NCBI RefSeq assembly: GCF_014905175.1
Contig: NC_057788.1
Location: 9,362,001 to 9,426,000, forward strand
DNA: 64,000 nt
Direction of reading: 5' to 3'
DNA from: Aphidius gifuensis
Lineage: Eukaryota; Arthropoda; Insecta; Hymenoptera; Braconidae
Positions 60,707 to 64,000 of the stretch are shown piece after piece. The number at the start of each line of letters is the position of its first letter. Positions within the stretch are counted from its first letter, which is position 1. The position numbers and the translations under genes are program-made. Under the pieces are notes generated by a model, which was not told the origin of the DNA, made no database searches, and was given only the letters and a program-made list of their open reading frames with translations.

Positions 60707-61708
60707 TTTAAGTCAATCCTAAAACATAGGTATATTTAAAATAAACTAACGACAAATATAAATGTATTACAACTAGAATAATAGAATAATAACAAAAACA
60801 TGTTTCAAAATGTAGATCAAATAAATATCAATGATTCACCACTTATCACCAGTAAAATTAATATCAATAAAATTATATTTATAATGCCAAATAATATTGA
60901 ATGTCATGCAACATGTTGAAATACAATTAATACATGCGATTTTTTTATAAATATATTTTTTAAAATTATAAATTTTTTTACCTCAATTGATCCTTTGATT
61001 AGGTAATTAATAATTTAGTTGTTAATGCAATAAATTATGTTCTTTGTCACTACACAATGTCATTAACTTAGTCATTTAACGTATTTGAAAAAAAAACTAT
61101 AGGTATGTATTATTTTAATGACTTTTAATTAGATAATTCCGTATTTCTGTACGTTTGACTGTTAATTGTGTTATTGTTATTTGTTAATGATCATATGATG
61201 TCATATTGTCATGGATGTAAAAAAAAAAAAAAAACAATGTGATTCCAGCTAGAAGTCTACGTTACCAACATAGTTTTAATAAATGAGTTGACTACTGCAT
61301 TTATTGAGTTGACGACATTGACAATAATGCATTTATTTAAATAAAAAATTTTGAATATTATAAATGATAACAAACAAATAAATTGTTCTGTAATTTATTG
61401 TCAGCTGTTAAAAGTTAAACTCAGTGTATTATCAAAATACATCAAATAATACTTTATTTGTTCAATACAATCTTTGTGTATTTGTTTTCTTATTATTTAA
61501 AATTTTAGTTTATTATTTATTATTATTATTTAAAAGTAATATCGAAAACAAGTTATAAAAATAATAATCATTATAATCTTCTATTACAATGTCTTGACTT
61601 GGTAACGTATTTGTATGTGTTTTTAAGAATACATTATAGATAAAGATTGAGCATATTAAATGAGAAAAAATATATTACGATAAATTAATATTAATTTGAA
61701 GGATAAAT
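60707..61708 (-). promoter_or_regulatory. class A 5' region and next 3' flank
   Basis: The 5'-UTR intron is 60719-60981. The poly-A run (61220-61234) and shortened conserved block (61236-61272, AATGTGATTCCAGCTAGAAG) follow. Spacer and the 3' flank of the next gene come next; the usual AATAAA region near 61500 is partly deleted. No gene is seen. Confidence 0.5.
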
Positions 61709-63679
61709 CTATGTTCTAACAATCAACCATTGAGATTTAATTATTGACTTAGAATCATCCAACCAATCTGCATCTGTTGATATGTATAAAATAATACCAT
61801 TTGTACGATTTTTAGTTGCCTGATCAGCACCAATAACTATATCGATTGTAGTATTCTTTATATCATAGATACTGATCTTTTCAAGATCTGGATTATTTTT
61901 TATAAATTGAATAATACCAACATCAGTAAGTTTCTCGCAACCATCACAATCAAATACTTTTAATCCTTTCAACCTGATAATGTAGCTGTCTGAAATATCA
62001 CGAAAGCCTACTGTCAATGATTCTAAATTTTTCAACTTTGTTAAAGCAACGAGAGCTGTTTCAGAAGTATCACTGATGCCTTGGATATCTAAACTTTTTA
62101 GGTTTTTACAATTATTAGCAATAGCAATAATTGTATTATCGTCAATATTTTCTGTATCTCTCAAGTTTAGATGTTCAAGATATTGTAATTTTGATAACTC
62201 ATTTAAAACAGATGGAGAAGAAAGTGGCTCACCATCAATACTTGTTGATAATATAGTGCAATCAGCAAGTTCTAAACGTTTAAGTTTTTTACAATTGTTT
62301 GAAATTGCGATTATTGCTTCTTCACTGATGCATTTATAATTCATCTCCAAACTTTCAAGGTTTTCCAATTTTGTTAACTTTTTCACAACATTTGCCTTTA
62401 TATTCTTGCATACGCACAAGTGTTTTAAATTCTTGCAATATTTAACAATTGTATCTGCTAAGTCAGGTGATACTTTATAACAAGATAAACGAAGATATTC
62501 TAAATTTTTAAAGTTTTTCCATTTTGCCAAAGAAATTTTAGCAAGATCATAACAGTAATATGGAATATCAAGATGTTTTAGATTTTTGCATTTACAAAAA
62601 ATAGTGTTGAGTACTTTTGTAGAGTCTTTTATCTCTTTATTTTTTATTTGAGTCTCTATTTGAATATATTCCAAATTAACGAGTTTATCGAATAGAGGAA
62701 ACTCTATGTGTCTATCATCGAATTGAATTTCTAGATGAATAAGTGTTGTTGCTTCTGCTATTTCTTGAAGAATTAGCTCGTCTACGCTGAAGTCAATTAA
62801 AGTCAGTTTTTGAAGATTTTTGAATTTTTTTAAAGTCTGAAAATAATAGAAATTTATACATGTTATTTCAAATATGTACTATCAATCAAATGAATACAAA
62901 TAACTTATTTGTATTCATTTGATTGATAGTACATATTGTTCGTCACTGGTGATAAACAACTAGTTGATATTCAATAACAACTTACGAAAAGAACTGCTTG
63001 TTCATCGGACAACCACCAACATTCATTAAGTATATGAATTTCTTTAATTTCTTCTGGAAGACTATTAATTATTTCAAATAGATTAACTGCTTTTTTTTCT
63101 GTCGTATAGTTCAGTAACATTTTAATGCATTTTAATTTATCCAACTGTGTAAATGCTTGAACAATGTGATCAGCATTATCATCAATTTTACATTCAAGAC
63201 TTGTTAAATTTTTACACTGATCACCAACAAATAGCATGATACTTGAATCACAAACATCTGAGAGAGACAATTCTTTTAGATATTTACCACATCTTAATAA
63301 TATTTCTTTGACGTATGATTGTGTCAACAAACGATTATCATAAGAACGTCCAATTGATGTTTCACATTTGTATTCTTTAATGTCATACCAAGCTAGTTGA
63401 CATGCCTCTTTCCATTTGGTACAAACTAGAATAAAACGTATATCAAACTTAAAAATTAATAATACAAACATTGATATTTCATTTAAAAAAAAAAAAAGAA
63501 ACTTTATTTTGATAATAATATTCACCTTTTTCCATGTCTATCCTTTCTGGTATTGGTAATAACATGATGATTTTTGCTAATGAGTCGTAATCCAGTGAGT
63601 TGATGACGACTTTTGGATGCTTGTCATCCACATCAGAGGTTTGTTGGTCTGTCTCAACACATATTTTTTTTGCATTCAT
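61709..63679 (-). CDS. F-box/LRR protein (FBXL), three exons, 573 aa
   Basis: Coding exons are 63526-63679, 62986-63425 and 61709-62836. The N-terminus MNAKKICVETDQQTSDVDDK is class A (5'-UTR intron 63692-63956; noncoding exon from 63957). Exon 2 has GRSYDNRLLTQSYVKEI and IMLFVGDQC. It is the sister of the gene at 44809-46761 (both end DDSxSIIKSQWL-V-RT), but with a 3-residue deletion in KHLCVCKNIKANVV. Intron 2 (62837-62985) contains a 67-base perfect palindrome (62871-62937), which could form a strong hairpin in the pre-mRNA. Confidence 0.9.
62871..62937. repeat. 67-base perfect palindrome in intron 2
   Basis: Arms 62871-62903 and 62905-62937 are exact reverse complements of 33 bases around a single C. 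The arm begins AATATGTACTATCAATCAAA. The right arm has the orientation found in the other family members. Confidence 0.9.
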
Positions 63680-64000
63680 TTTGAGTGAACTCTGTAAATA
63701 TATATTATAAAAATGATGATGAATTTATATGTTTTACAACCAGAAGAATAAAATAAACAAAAATAACCATAAAAAACTATATATTCCATGATATAGATCG
63801 CAATTAAAAGTTGATGATTTACCAGCAATAAATCATGATCAATAAAATTTTATTCAAAGCCAAATAATATTAAATGTCATGCAACATGTCAAAATACAAT
63901 TGATACACGAAATTATTTAATAAATGTAATTGTTAAAATAATGAATTTACAGTTACCTTAATTGATCCTTTGATTTTTTGATGATTAATTTAATAGTTAT
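63680..64000 (-). promoter_or_regulatory. class A 5'-UTR intron and noncoding exon (partial)
   Basis: The acceptor TTTACAG is at 63692-63693 and the donor AAG|GTAACT at 63955-63956. The noncoding exon begins at 63957 and the window ends inside or just above it, so the poly-A run and CACGTG-like block are not seen. Confidence 0.55.

Noticed and set aside
594..63679. Bacterial or viral LRR effector island
   Set aside because: Consistent GT-AG introns in fixed phases, a 5'-UTR intron and AATAAA signals show ordinary eukaryotic nuclear genes.

Overview
The window is eukaryotic nuclear DNA. It is strongly AT-rich by eye, with short GT-AG introns and many A/T homopolymers. It carries a tandem array of one gene family, all on the minus strand. 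Each unit is a three-coding-exon gene for an F-box/leucine-rich-repeat (FBXL) protein of about 573-615 residues. I count 18 such loci: 16 that look complete or nearly so, one with a C-terminal frameshift (29938-31898) and one pseudogene (41472-43439). There are also four isolated 3'-end stubs (7868-7980, 15320-15441, 28579-28785, 57573-57882). Exon lengths keep phase at every intact locus (intron 1 phase 1, intron 2 phase 0), so the models are internally consistent. No rRNA, tRNA, CRISPR or bacterial-type signal was seen.

The host is not stated. An extremely AT-rich genome with a large FBXL expansion would fit an insect, for example an aphid-parasitoid braconid wasp. A gall-midge-like dipteran with F-box/LRR effectors is the alternative. 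This is inference only. The proteins show no signal peptide, so as annotated they should act inside cells: the F-box would dock SKP1 of an SCF ubiquitin ligase and the LRR horseshoe would choose the target.

Layout, right to left in the direction of transcription. Each gene has a 5' noncoding exon, an intron of about 210-275 bp, exon 1 (the first half of the F-box), an intron of about 95-190 bp, exon 2 (the rest of the F-box and the first LRRs), an intron of about 90-125 bp, and a large exon 3 (about 13 LRRs and a conserved C-terminal cap). A 3' flank follows that usually has AATAAA 120-250 bp after the stop. Two unrelated upstream regions exist. Class A has a poly-A tract, a CACGTG-like block and a donor in the context ATCAATTAAG|GTAA; it serves the genes starting at 2527, 14159, 20296, 27306, 36897, 40234, 43439, 46761, 50126, 60706 and 63679. 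Class B has a TATAAAAG block with a conserved donor GT, then a repeat unit of about 0.7-2.7 kb; it serves the genes starting at 5607, 10244, 18027, 23338, 31898, 53304 and 56541. Class and LRR subtype are not strictly linked, which suggests reshuffling between paralogues.

Mobile and rearranged DNA lies between the genes: a 604-bp foldback element with a 9-bp target duplication (28995-29598), a 122-bp MITE shared at the same site in two duplicated units (23737-23858 and 32302-32423), a TTAA-flanked 753-bp element (32804-33556), a GC-rich fragment resembling a hAT end (7401-7521), retroelement-like stubs with TTTA tails, and perfect palindromes (62871-62937 and 15543-15618) that look like template-switch products. 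Two relics of unrelated genes are embedded: a spliced + strand 3' gene end (11209-11658) and a decayed minus-strand fragment (33788-34060).
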